DNA of 39,734 nt from a virus. Below, one piece after another: positions 31,096 to 39,198 of the stretch; position 1 is the first letter of the stretch, and the number at the start of each line of letters is the position of its first letter. The translations under genes were made by a program, and so were the position numbers. Where the stretch lies: IMG/VR virus record IMGVR_UViG_3300031280_000006, positions 1 through 39,734 of that record; one strand, written 5' to 3'. Below the pieces are notes generated by a model. The model worked only from the letters and a program-made list of their open reading frames with translations, was not told the origin of the DNA and ran no database searches.

Positions 31096-31344
31096 TTATT
31101 GTGCGTTATACGCGACAACAGCGCCAGACGCTAGAGTAAACGCTGTGAAATTCCCGTAGATTATTACACCTGCAGTTATGGATGCATCAGCCAATGCACT
31201 TCCAGCCCCCAGGTCGTAATCACCGGTCAATACGGAAAATACAGTAGCCTCAACTGCCTGGATTGCGTTCCAATTGCCCGTCTGTGCAGTAAGATCGGTT
31301 ACAAGCAAACAACCATTTCTTCCAAGTTTTGGCGTTAAATTCAT
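31096..31344 (-). CDS. 82-residue beta-rich head-region protein
   Basis: Begins MNLTPKLGRNGCLLVTDLTA. Small residues and Thr/Val/Ala dominate, with likely beta strands (ITAGVIIYGNFTAFTLASGA). The composition resembles phage decoration or fibre-like trimers. It lies just after the cement protein and a strong hairpin. GGAGTTGAAATA precedes the ATG. No named family. Confidence 0.68.
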   Translation of the reverse strand: MNLTPKLGRNGCLLVTDLTAQTGNWNAIQAVEATVFSVLTGDYDLGAGSALADASITAGVIIYGNFTAFTLASGAVVAYNAQ

Positions 31345-31372
31345 TATTTCAACTCCGTTACCCCTTTAAAAT

Positions 31373-31394
31373 CAGGGAGCCCGAAGACTCCCTG
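31373..31394 (-). terminator. UUCG-loop hairpin after the capsid genes
   Basis: On the minus strand CAGGGAGTC-TTCG-GGCTCCCTG, a 9-bp stem with one G-U pair and the very stable C(UUCG)G loop, followed by ATTTTAAA. It lies between the cement gene stop (31410) and the next start (31344). It probably acts as a partial terminator or mRNA 3' stabiliser that keeps capsid expression above that of tail genes. The T-run is short; on the + strand the following TAATTTTT is a slightly better one. Confidence 0.65.
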
Positions 31395-31409
31395 TAATTT
31401 TTGAATCAG

Positions 31410-31802
31410 TTAATTCGACTTCACCGGATGATTCGTGACGAACAATGTAGCTGTACCAGCATTTGCACCAGCACCAGCGGTTATCAGAGAAGCTCCGATA
31501 TATCGACCGACATCGGGCGGAAGTGCAAAACAACCAAGCACTTTACCCTTTGTCGCAGCAGCCGTAAGAATCACTTCGCCGGTAAATATCTTGGTAGTCG
31601 CGCCATCGGTATCATCAGCATACACAGCCATGGCTACGCTTGTGCTGAGGGTTGCACTCTTGGTTACAATCCCGACAACAAAGAGCTTGCCACTACCCGC
31701 AACACCAGCAGCCTGCATATCAAGGATATTCGTAGCGGCAGTTTCAGTAGCATTCGGCATTCCCATGTCTTCTTCAAGAATCATTAACGCATCGGTAATC
31801 AT
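31410..31802 (-). CDS. capsid cement protein (Bbp16-like)
   Basis: 130 residues, the usual size of Bbp16-type cement proteins of BPP-1-like phages. The start MITDALMILEEDMGMPNATE is followed by beta-rich sequence low in charge (GSGKLFVVGIVTKSATL, ALPPDVGRYIGASL). AAGGAGGTGACAAA is a near-perfect ribosome site, consistent with a high-copy protein. It directly follows the capsid gene. It should clamp capsomers on the outer shell. Confidence 0.82.
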   Translation of the reverse strand: MITDALMILEEDMGMPNATETAATNILDMQAAGVAGSGKLFVVGIVTKSATLSTSVAMAVYADDTDGATTKIFTGEVILTAAATKGKVLGCFALPPDVGRYIGASLITAGAGANAGTATLFVTNHPVKSN

Positions 31803-31814
31803 TTTGTCACCTCC

Positions 31815-32774
31815 TTATGTCACCGCAGTTTCGGTGTTTAGGATAGAATCAAACTTCTTGATCGGAACATCCCAGAAATAAGTCACCGGACGCCCGAACG
31901 GATCATTCTCTACGTGTACAAGAGTCGGCTTGTCTTTTGCGATTACGTCAAGCTGCGTTTTGACCGTGCCGTTGCAATAAATAACCGCTTTGCTCGGATC
32001 GGGCAGACGGTTATAAGCACCAATCATGATATCTTCATCAAGCAGGTTTGCTGCGCCGGCGGATTCAATGTTACAAACCCTCTGGACACACTTGTCATTC
32101 TTTATAGCAAGACCCCAGCGGAGCCTAAACTGCGTTACCCACTTGTAAAGATAAAAACCGGCTGAGCTTTCACATCGCTCAAGACCCTTGTCAATCTCTT
32201 CAACACCCGCAGTTTCGTGACCACGCGGATAGAACAGAAAAACACCGTCAAAACCATACTGCACAAACCAGAGTGAAGTGACATCAGCGCCACCACCACC
32301 GCATCCGACAACATTATCAAGAGCCAGGTCGTTATAAAGCGTCATAAGACCGTTAAGCTCTTTAATATCGGTGGAATGGTCACCATAGAAATACTGACGA
32401 CCGAATTCCTGTTTCATCGATTCCACGAACAGGCTGTCTTCCTGGTCCCTTTGCCCCGCTTTGTCCTTGACACCATCAAGGGCAAGCTCATCAATCTCAC
32501 TCAGAGCCTCAACAATCGTCATTTCCCATGTTATCGGTTCGCTCTGTGCGGCTGATGGTGCTACTCCCTTATTCAGCCCACGTTTTGAAACGGTCGGCAG
32601 AACGGCAACTTTCCCTTCTCGGTGGCTAAAAATATCATTCGCCTCCTTGAAAGGAGCGTCAACCAGGGCGGGAATTACTTTGGTGAGTTCGTTGGCGAGA
32701 TCGATTATCACGCCGTTGTGAGTTCGGTTTGCAAGTTCTGCAAGCCCGAATCTGTTTACCTCAATTTCAGCCAT
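31815..32774 (-). CDS. major capsid protein (BPP-1-like)
   Basis: 319 residues of the HK97-fold type found in BPP-1-like podoviruses: FGRQYFYGDHSTDIKELNGL, SLWFVQYGFDGVFLFYPRGH, and VIYCNGTVKTQLDV. GGGAGAAGACA precedes the ATG. The gene follows scaffold and a small Cys protein and precedes the cement gene. A 236-base non-coding leader with hairpins lies in front of it. Confidence 0.88.
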   Translation of the reverse strand: MAEIEVNRFGLAELANRTHNGVIIDLANELTKVIPALVDAPFKEANDIFSHREGKVAVLPTVSKRGLNKGVAPSAAQSEPITWEMTIVEALSEIDELALDGVKDKAGQRDQEDSLFVESMKQEFGRQYFYGDHSTDIKELNGLMTLYNDLALDNVVGCGGGGADVTSLWFVQYGFDGVFLFYPRGHETAGVEEIDKGLERCESSAGFYLYKWVTQFRLRWGLAIKNDKCVQRVCNIESAGAANLLDEDIMIGAYNRLPDPSKAVIYCNGTVKTQLDVIAKDKPTLVHVENDPFGRPVTYFWDVPIKKFDSILNTETAVT

Positions 32775-33010
32775 TGTCTTCTCCCTAAGAAATAGTTACT
32801 TCCCTATCTCCTTGAGAGATTGACGTTTACCCCTTCGGACTTATTCAGTACCCCCGCATGTCTCTATTATTCCCCCATAGTCTCCATTGGTAGGCATCTG
32901 GCTTCATAATATCAACATACAGGCTCCCAAAACTTATCACGAAAGACTGGACTTCAATCTTTCAGGTTTCGGGTATAGGCTCAACGAGCCTGTACTTCTG
33001 AAAATGCTAT
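32775..33010 (-). promoter_or_regulatory. structured leader before the capsid gene
   Basis: Non-coding on the leftward transcript. Visible structures: AGGCTC-GTT-GAGCCT; a second ACAGGCTC further left that can pair with GAGCCTGT instead, giving mutually exclusive pairings; GAAAGA paired with TCTTTC; and ATCTC paired with GAGAT near the capsid start. No convincing promoter was found. It could be an attenuator, RNA stabiliser or regulator-binding leader. Confidence 0.5.
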
Positions 33011-33157
33011 TTATTTCTTTTTCTTTTTTGGCGGCACACACGGAACACCAGTACTTTGCCATGTGGTGTAATAACCGCTATTGTCCTTTTTGGGTTTCTT
33101 AACACATACCTTTTTAACTCCAAGCTGGCATCTTTCAGCGCCTACCGTGCAGGCCAT
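33011..33157 (-). CDS. 48-residue Cys-containing basic protein
   Basis: MACTVGAERCQLGVKKVCVK, then KPKKDNSGYYTTWQ and a Lys tail (CVPPKKKKK). Four Cys at 3, 10, 18 and 40 could bind a metal. AGGAGGGTAGCG is a very strong ribosome site. It lies between scaffold and capsid. No family recognised. Confidence 0.65.
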   Translation of the reverse strand: MACTVGAERCQLGVKKVCVKKPKKDNSGYYTTWQSTGVPCVPPKKKKK

Positions 33158-33168
33158 CGCTACCCTCC

Positions 33169-33897
33169 TTAATCCTCAAACATTGTTGGATATTTCGCTT
33201 TCAATCGTGCCTGATCTTTTTCTTCTTCTGTCACCGGTCCCGTGCTGGTCGTACCCGCTATAAGCACATCCTCACCGATAGCGTCACCGATCCTCGACAG
33301 TAACACCAGAAGCTGTGGATCGTTCTTGAAATCGGACTTTTTAAGCTCTTCTTTCAGATCATCAGGAGCATATTTTAGGATGACTTTCTTGGCGTTATCC
33401 ATCTTTTTGGAGTAATCCGCCCCCCATAAATCCCGCAGTTTCTTGTGCGCGTCAGCACTTTCTTTCTTGAAAGTCTCGGCCTGCAGGTCATAGTTCTTCT
33501 TCACACCCTCAATAAACCAGTTATAAAGCTGCTCAGTCTGCCCTTTCGACAGGTTCAACTTAAACGCCTGCGCCTTGAAACCGTCCACAAACTCCTGTGA
33601 TCCTTCAATCTCATCTCCGGCCTCAATCGGTTTAACGTCATAGTCCTCGGCCCTGTCAGGTTTGCCTAGCTTTTTGAAGAATCCCTGTAACTCTTCTGCT
33701 GAAGACTCTTTTGTCGGCAGTTTAACCATGCCCTCAGATGAACCTTTAAGGTCTTTGTAACTCTGAAAAAGATGAGGTACATCCTTCAACTCTTTCAGTA
33801 ACTCCTGAGACTTCGCATCGTCTCTTACTTCTGCTGGGAGCTGTTCCGAAAATATCGGAAGGTCTCCGCTCCCGTCTGTATTCGCTATGTCACCCAT
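33169..33897 (-). CDS. scaffolding protein
   Basis: 242 residues, acidic and helical, located between portal-side genes and the capsid gene, as scaffolds are. Sequence features: low-complexity charged N-terminus, GFFKKLGKPDRAEDYDV at about 80-96, which recurs in phage scaffold or capsid assembly proteins, and a Lys-rich C-terminal part (KKVILKYAPDDLKEELKKSD) ending LKAKYPTMFED. GAGAGGATGAT precedes the ATG. It should guide prohead assembly and be absent from mature heads. Confidence 0.83.
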   Translation of the reverse strand: MGDIANTDGSGDLPIFSEQLPAEVRDDAKSQELLKELKDVPHLFQSYKDLKGSSEGMVKLPTKESSAEELQGFFKKLGKPDRAEDYDVKPIEAGDEIEGSQEFVDGFKAQAFKLNLSKGQTEQLYNWFIEGVKKNYDLQAETFKKESADAHKKLRDLWGADYSKKMDNAKKVILKYAPDDLKEELKKSDFKNDPQLLVLLSRIGDAIGEDVLIAGTTSTGPVTEEEKDQARLKAKYPTMFED

Positions 33898-33920
33898 ATC
33901 ATCCTCTCAAATATTGGATT

Positions 33921-34118
33921 TTAGTTCTTTACTTTTCTGAGAAACTCGTTGTGTATACCAGCCATGTCTAAGTCTTCGCGTTTCGTTGTGGTCGCTCCCC
34001 CAAGTTTCGTTAAATAGGCCGTAATCCTTGCCCGCTGATGAGCTCGCAACCTGGTATCTGCCGCCAAGTCTGTAAGCCAGATAATCCATGCCGCTGCTCT
34101 TGCGTCCGCTGCTAACAT
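33921..34118 (-). CDS. 65-residue basic hypothetical protein
   Basis: Begins MLAADARAAAWIIWLTDLAA. It is Ala/Arg-rich with a short hydrophobic N-terminus, then basic (RLRAHQRARITAYLTKLGG). GGAG lies 11 bases upstream of the ATG. It sits between scaffold and the next small gene. An overlapping frame (33907-34089) has weaker support. No family recognised. Confidence 0.55.
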   Translation of the reverse strand: MLAADARAAAWIIWLTDLAADTRLRAHQRARITAYLTKLGGATTTKREDLDMAGIHNEFLRKVKN

Positions 34119-34120
34119 TT

Positions 34121-34267
34121 TTATTTCTCCTTCTTCTTCTTAGTTTTTACTTCTCCCGCATAACTCTTACCATTTATGTAACAAATATGTTGATACTTAT
34201 TCTTACCGTGCTTAATAGTGCGAATATGACCTCCCCTTTTTTTACATTCAAGAAATGCCTTTGGCAT
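34121..34267 (-). CDS. 48-residue basic protein
   Basis: MPKAFLECKKRGGHIRTIKHG, then KNKYQHICYINGKSYAGEV and a Lys tail. Similar tiny basic proteins between portal and scaffold genes are common in podoviruses. The start overlaps the end of the Bbp19-like gene by 20 bases and the ATG lacks a strong ribosome site, so translational coupling is likely. Confidence 0.6.
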   Translation of the reverse strand: MPKAFLECKKRGGHIRTIKHGKNKYQHICYINGKSYAGEVKTKKKKEK

Positions 34268-34538
34268 GTTTCTTCTTTCCCTTTTCCGGATACGGCAATT
34301 CTTTCATTAATGCCTGAACAAATCGCGGTTTCACAAAATCACCGACATATCTTTCGTCAGTAAACCCTAGCCATTCCATCAGCCGTGACGCATAGTTACG
34401 CAATGCCGCCCTCTCCACATCTATTTTCTCGTTGACATCAAAATACCCCATTGTAGTTAGCAAAAACTGTAATGCTATTTGCCCCTCGGCAGTCTCAAAC
34501 CCACGTCTTATTGTCCGTGCCAGTTTCGGATCAATCAT
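34248..34538 (-). CDS. Bbp19-like small virion protein
   Basis: 96 residues beginning MIDPKLARTIRRGFETAEGQ. The content (FLLTTMGYFDVNEKID, then ALRNYASRLMEWLGF) matches the style of Bbp19-like proteins, which follow the portal in BPP-1-like phages and may act in head-tail assembly. It ends in a basic tail (EKGKKKHAKGIS). The ATG overlaps the portal stop (ATGA, 34535-34538). Confidence 0.7.
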   Translation of the reverse strand: MIDPKLARTIRRGFETAEGQIALQFLLTTMGYFDVNEKIDVERAALRNYASRLMEWLGFTDERYVGDFVKPRFVQALMKELPYPEKGKKKHAKGIS

Positions 34539-36202
34539 TTATTCCCCGCTATCAATGCCTCAACTGGTGATCCTGGTTCGACCTTTTTACCAAGTTTCTC
34601 GACCATATCAGCAGCCTCTTTCGCCTGTACCATTTTCATTTGCTCTTCCTGTGCTTTCGCTTTTGCCTCCCGGATAGCTCTTACCTCTTCCTCGTCGCGG
34701 ATAATCTTCTGTGGCGCATTGTAAGCATTGAGCAATACCCTGCCAGCCTCATCGGAATTGATTAAATCACCAACTCCAGGGAAAACCTCCATAAGATTGC
34801 CAAGTGCGGCTAGGCTGTGAGTAATCGGATTACTCTTGAATAATTGCTTCTGTATCCGTGCAAGTGGGCCAGTGTAATCGATTTTGATACCTTCACCCCC
34901 ATACTGTCTAACAATACCTGGCATGGGTGGTAGCCTGCCGTTTTCGTACTCTATGCGGAATGTACGATTAATCAACGGATCGAGACACTCAGATTCAAAC
35001 CGTCCGACCGCCGTACCCATGACAGCAGCCTTTTCACCCTTTAACTCACTAACCTCATAGGCTGTCTTTGTCCGGTCAGCCGATGCAAGCATCAGAAAAA
35101 AATCTACCATTAACAGGTTCTTAACATTCTCTCGCTTGTCCTGTATGTAATCTTTAACTGACGAATAATTACCAGTATCATTGATTACCTTTATCTGCTC
35201 ATTCGCAAGGTTTTCATAATAATTGATACCTCCGGGGCCGGTTCGCAGTCTTCCCAGATGTTCGGCAGGGGCAAGAATAGCCGGATTTGCCTGCTTCTGT
35301 ATCATCGTTGCTGCAGCCTTCGCAAAATCATTAAGCAATACAATATCGGGTAATGCATCATGTGCAGGCCCACGACCGTAGAAATACGGACTTACTTTGT
35401 CATATCTCCATGTAGCATACGGATTCTCATAGTATCCCTTCTCCCGCGCTACTCTCTCCTCATCCTTCGGGTGTTCGGCCTCGATGTATACAGACACCCA
35501 TGGCATGGCCGCTGGTACGGTTGTCGGTTTGTAAAAATCATCATTGCGTTTAAAAACAAAATGCAGAAACTTATGCTTGTTATCCATAGTCTCTACTTTC
35601 CATGTATCGTTTGTAACTTGTTCGCTCAAATTCTGCTCGCCGAAAAACTGCACTGCCTCATACGCGGGTAATTCAAATTCCCGAATCGTTGTGTCTACAA
35701 CGCCCCGCCTGTCCTCAGATATAATGATTGATATGGGGTGATAGTTTTCGTAATTAATCGTCCGCTCTTCCGGATAATTTTCACAATACATTGTTGCGGT
35801 TGCGAAACTCAATCCGTTACGGATGTAATCATGTATCGCATCATAAAAATTGCTATCACGAAACCGCTCATACAATCTTTCGACAACGATATCTAACCAT
35901 TCGCGCGCCTCTTTATTGCGATTGAGTTCATCAATAACAAACGCCATATCAAACCAATCAATTGACGCCGATACTATGTACCCTTGAAATCCATAGGACT
36001 CTTTGTTGAAATAATCAACTACAGCAGTATCATATATGTGTGTCCCTACACGTGTACCTTCTGTCGGTTTTAGATTAAGAAACTCCCGCCGCGGATACAA
36101 ATTTTGTGCAATCTCTTTCCAGTCCGTCTCATATGGCGTTCTTGCCGCCTTTAAAATATCGCGCCGTCTGATCATCCTGTTATATACACTTAACTCAATC
36201 AT
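34535..36202 (-). CDS. portal (head-tail connector, T7-like)
   Basis: 555 residues, typical for podovirus portals (T7 gp8, 536). Head-tail connector features: RTPYETDWKEIAQNLYPRRE at 21-40, WFDMAF near 83, YFYGRGPAHDALPDI at about 273-287, and NDFAKAAATMIQKQANPAIL. A charged C-terminal helix (AIREAKAKAQEEQMKMVQAK) follows. It forms the dodecameric gate for DNA. The start overlaps the upstream stop by one base (TAATG). Confidence 0.93.
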   Translation of the reverse strand: MIELSVYNRMIRRRDILKAARTPYETDWKEIAQNLYPRREFLNLKPTEGTRVGTHIYDTAVVDYFNKESYGFQGYIVSASIDWFDMAFVIDELNRNKEAREWLDIVVERLYERFRDSNFYDAIHDYIRNGLSFATATMYCENYPEERTINYENYHPISIIISEDRRGVVDTTIREFELPAYEAVQFFGEQNLSEQVTNDTWKVETMDNKHKFLHFVFKRNDDFYKPTTVPAAMPWVSVYIEAEHPKDEERVAREKGYYENPYATWRYDKVSPYFYGRGPAHDALPDIVLLNDFAKAAATMIQKQANPAILAPAEHLGRLRTGPGGINYYENLANEQIKVINDTGNYSSVKDYIQDKRENVKNLLMVDFFLMLASADRTKTAYEVSELKGEKAAVMGTAVGRFESECLDPLINRTFRIEYENGRLPPMPGIVRQYGGEGIKIDYTGPLARIQKQLFKSNPITHSLAALGNLMEVFPGVGDLINSDEAGRVLLNAYNAPQKIIRDEEEVRAIREAKAKAQEEQMKMVQAKEAADMVEKLGKKVEPGSPVEALIAGNK

Positions 36203-36939
36203 TACCTATTCCCTAGCGGATCAAACTTGTTTGCTTCTTCGTCTTTAATCCACGGCTTTCCGTGTCCTGGAATTCTCTTCCTATCGAAATATTGCGAGTA
36301 CCAGGCCATCAATGCAACGCTGATTACAAGATCATCATGTATGTTGTCTTCATCAGGCTCGAATGTCTCATATCCCCGCCGATTTTGCTTGACACTGAAA
36401 TGCTGTAGCTCTTTGTTGAACTCTTCAACCGCTTTTAATGATTTCATGATCGATATAAGATTGCCGTAATACATACTTACCAATGACGATACAAGATCAC
36501 GTTTCGGTACATTGAAACCGCCATGCCCGTCTTCATTAACATCGTATCCACCGGTAATCGTTATCCCAATAGGTCGCATCCCGAACTTGCGGAGTATATC
36601 CATAACCGGTTTCCCGACACCGGTCTGATCAACTATCAGTTTGCCTCGTATCTTGAGTCGCGGGTCTTCAAAATAGCCTGTGATCTGTTCTGCAATATTA
36701 TAATACGATGTGCCTATATCGAACCGCTCCATATGACTGATGCTGAGCTTGCTCCATATTTTGCCCTGCTGCCGTGTTATCTGTTTCTCGGCAATGGTAA
36801 GCGCCGAATAATCGTTTGCTTGTCCCAAATCTAATCCAGCCAAGTATATAGTGTCGCTAATTGACCGGACTTCTGTGCCCTCATTATCTGAAAAAGGGTC
36901 TGATCTCATCGTTTGCAACATCCTTTCGAAACGGCTCAA
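36202..36939 (-). CDS. terminase large subunit, nuclease part
   Basis: 245 residues from TTG at 36939; an ATG at 36921 is possible, and neither has a good ribosome site. An RNase H-like nuclease domain is clear: AGLDLGQANDYSAL with D37, LIVDQTGVGKP with D104, and HDDLVISVAL with D202/D203. It follows the ATPase part in another frame with a 56-base overlap. Together they would give a terminase of about 520 residues, the normal size. Either the protein is naturally split, made by frameshifting, or interrupted by a sequence error. Confidence 0.88.
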   Translation of the reverse strand: MSRFERMLQTMRSDPFSDNEGTEVRSISDTIYLAGLDLGQANDYSALTIAEKQITRQQGKIWSKLSISHMERFDIGTSYYNIAEQITGYFEDPRLKIRGKLIVDQTGVGKPVMDILRKFGMRPIGITITGGYDVNEDGHGGFNVPKRDLVSSLVSMYYGNLISIMKSLKAVEEFNKELQHFSVKQNRRGYETFEPDEDNIHDDLVISVALMAWYSQYFDRKRIPGHGKPWIKDEEANKFDPLGNR

Positions 36940-37741
36940 CTCCGTCCACCAATGCCGCCTTAATCAAATCGTATGGTATCAACTGATACTCCGGCTCCGT
37001 AAACTCGCAATAATACTCCTGTAAAAACCATTGCAGGGGCATCTTGTGAATAACCTCGATTAAATGCTTCTCAGGGATGCGCATGCACTCATCACTTACG
37101 GCATCCAGGGGTGGGGGACTCAACCCTTGCAATAACTCACGCGAGAGCACATCTCTGCGTGCTGTAATCTGATATCGTTGCCATTCTGCATCGCCATTTG
37201 TCCACTCACGGTGAAAAAATCCACGCTTACCATATGGACTGCTCATCAAATACAATGCACCACCGCTAACCGCCAGCATCGGTAACACCGCATAAAATAA
37301 CTCTTCCGATACCTTCGATGCCTCATCAATGATTATCAAGTCAACGCCGGAGTACGTCCTGATTGTACCCTCTTTATCCGGTAAACTGATAATCCTGCTA
37401 CCGTTCGCCATTGTTACATATTGCTTACTATCCTCAATCTTCTTGAGTGCTGTCTTGTCTTCGGCGCTCATATGCAGGATTTTGCGAAATATCTCCGTTG
37501 ATTGCCGTAGAGACGGACACAATATCAATGCCAGAAACCCAGAGTTGTACTTAGCCAACCGATACGCCTTACCCGCTACCGTTAGGCTCTTGCCCCATTG
37601 ACGGGTACAATTAAGTATCAGCCGACTGCCTTTATACTCCAGTATCTGCCGCTGGTATTTATCAGGACTTACTCCCGCAGTCTGCTCAAAGAATACCGCT
37701 GAGTCTGCATCTTTAAGCGCCTCAACATCAACGTCCCTCAT
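36884..37741 (-). CDS. terL: terminase large subunit, ATPase part
   Basis: Counted from GTG at 37774: Walker A CTRQWGKS at 56-63 (the xRQxGKS form), Walker B LIIIDEA with D150 and E151, and coupling region YLMSSPYGKRG. I start it at ATG 37741, which is 14 bases inside the small terminase gene end; GTG 37774 is the alternative. The frame stops right after IRPFFR at the run 36891-36895. One base fewer there would fuse it to the nuclease part. It powers DNA packaging. Confidence 0.88.
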   Translation of the reverse strand: MRDVDVEALKDADSAVFFEQTAGVSPDKYQRQILEYKGSRLILNCTRQWGKSLTVAGKAYRLAKYNSGFLALILCPSLRQSTEIFRKILHMSAEDKTALKKIEDSKQYVTMANGSRIISLPDKEGTIRTYSGVDLIIIDEASKVSEELFYAVLPMLAVSGGALYLMSSPYGKRGFFHREWTNGDAEWQRYQITARRDVLSRELLQGLSPPPLDAVSDECMRIPEKHLIEVIHKMPLQWFLQEYYCEFTEPEYQLIPYDLIKAALVDGVEPFRKDVANDEIRPFFR

Positions 37742-38207
37742 AATATTTGTCTCGCAGGTGATTAACCAGCTCACCCCAGACTCTTGGGTGATTTTGCTGC
37801 ATGAATATTGATATCTCCGATCCCTGCATTAATACATTGACATTGACTTGCGTCTCAGCAAATTGCCCCAGCAGTTTACCCATCGTCTCAACCAACTTGA
37901 CTAACCTGTCAACAGCGCTTAACGCTATTGCGCTTTTACCTTCTTGCCTAGCCATATCAAAGATCGATTGTACCTCGGCCTTGTATCTCGACAACTCCTT
38001 CACCAGGCTATCAGCATTAATAACCTCTTGCGCTTGCTCAGACTTCTGCAGCTTTTTACTCATATGTCCATTGGCAAAATGCCGATGTAACGCCTGTTTC
38101 GACAGTCCCGTTTGTTTCGATATTTCCCATAACGACATACCTTCAAGATGCAACTTTTCTGCAGTTTCTCTCTCTAAAGAAACACATACAGTACATTTTC
38201 TAGGCAT
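37728..38207 (-). CDS. terS: terminase small subunit
   Basis: 159 residues. An N-terminal helix-turn-helix (GMSLWEISKQTGLSKQALHR at about 23-42, HFANGH) precedes a helical oligomerisation region (LVKELSRYKAEVQSIFDMAR) and a C-terminal peptide that would contact the large subunit. Its place directly before the ATPase gene supports the call. GAAAGGTTGAT precedes the ATG. Three TATGAGCC-type repeats just upstream could be its DNA target. Confidence 0.82.
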   Translation of the reverse strand: MPRKCTVCVSLERETAEKLHLEGMSLWEISKQTGLSKQALHRHFANGHMSKKLQKSEQAQEVINADSLVKELSRYKAEVQSIFDMARQEGKSAIALSAVDRLVKLVETMGKLLGQFAETQVNVNVLMQGSEISIFMQQNHPRVWGELVNHLRDKYYEGR

Positions 38208-38220
38208 ATCAACCTTTCGC

Positions 38221-38248
38221 TATGAGCCATATGAACCAATTATGAGCC
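38221..38248. repeat. three TATGA(G/A)CC repeats, candidate packaging site
   Basis: TATGAGCC (38221-38228), TATGAACC (38230-38237) and TATGAGCC (38241-38248) lie 14 bases upstream of the small terminase gene. Repeats beside terS are commonly pac or cos-binding sites. The repeats are seen; the function is inferred. Confidence 0.45.
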
Positions 38249-38329
38249 GATTATATTAACAACTATACTGAGCTCATCCGGAGCGGGTTTACCTGGTCTT
38301 ATGCAAGCTGGCTGCAACTCCTGCTCTCC

Positions 38330-38830
38330 TTAACAACTGTGTGGTACAACTCTCAATGTCCCCATACCGCTGCTACTTTTACCAGTTATTAAATCTGTCA
38401 CCTGCAAAATAAACTGATATTCTCCCATTACTACCGCCGGCAATACGATAAAATCCATATAAAAATACAATTCATTCGATTTAGACTCTTTCATTAAATC
38501 TTGCCGGCCATACATCTCAACGGTAGGTTCCTGAATAATTTCTCCACCCGGTCCGATAATCGATAACATTATCTCTATGTATACATATCTGATTTTATCG
38601 TTTTCGGTCATCACACTAACATTATTCAGCGGGGCATATATATAGAATCTCTCGCCAGATAGCAGCTCAGTCTTTTCGGTGTAATCCCCATATCCGCGAA
38701 TCTCGCTACAGATAACCACTTCAGGGATATTAATATCTTTGTAGACGCGGGGTCGGGGTAATGTAGCACAACTTGATATCACAATTTGCGACATCAAAAC
38801 TATTATCAATATGACTATCAATCGTTTCAT
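38330..38830 (-). CDS. lipoprotein in the late operon
   Basis: 166 residues from the ATG at 38830, preceded by GGGGCGGAGCA. A signal peptide with lipobox ISSC (C21) is followed by a beta-rich domain (RFYIYAPLNNVSVMTENDKI, YFYMDFIVLPAVVMGEYQF) and a closing MGTLRVVPHSC. It lies between a regulator-side gene and the small terminase. It may be an exclusion or envelope-modifying factor, or could help at lysis as an outer spanin-like lipoprotein, although it is much longer than o-spanins. No family recognised. Confidence 0.72.
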   Translation of the reverse strand: MKRLIVILIIVLMSQIVISSCATLPRPRVYKDINIPEVVICSEIRGYGDYTEKTELLSGERFYIYAPLNNVSVMTENDKIRYVYIEIMLSIIGPGGEIIQEPTVEMYGRQDLMKESKSNELYFYMDFIVLPAVVMGEYQFILQVTDLITGKSSSGMGTLRVVPHSC

Positions 38831-38840
38831 TGCTCCGCCC

Positions 38841-39161
38841 CTAGGCATTTATTGTCCAATCTCTACCCTGTACATACGTGCGCTCTTGTTCGGGTAAAAT
38901 ATCATATCTACCCTGCGCTATAAATGGATCATAAAATAATTGCTCGTCAAACCACTCAAACGGAAAATCTATTTCTCTCACATCATACCTTTCCCCTTTA
39001 TAATCATGAAGTTGTATCCGCTCTGATGGTTCTATTTCGATATGATATTTTTCTAAGTTTTCTAATTGTGATATTGTGGGATTTTCTGGCAATTGATCTA
39101 CATATAACCAATTTTGAAAGGCTGGTCTTTTTAAGGCATCTTCTCTTGCCTTCTTATTCAT
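38841..39161 (-). CDS. 106-residue acidic hypothetical protein
   Basis: Begins MNKKAREDALKRPAFQNWLY at 39161, chosen for its GGGGAGTGTGT site; an upstream start at 39212 would overlap the regulator gene. It is acidic and aromatic-rich (FPFEWFDEQLFYDPF). It lies 10 bases before the lipoprotein start. No family recognised. Confidence 0.65.
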   Translation of the reverse strand: MNKKAREDALKRPAFQNWLYVDQLPENPTISQLENLEKYHIEIEPSERIQLHDYKGERYDVREIDFPFEWFDEQLFYDPFIAQGRYDILPEQERTYVQGRDWTINA

Positions 39162-39198
39162 ACACACTCCCCTACTTATCCATGTGACAAATTCAACC

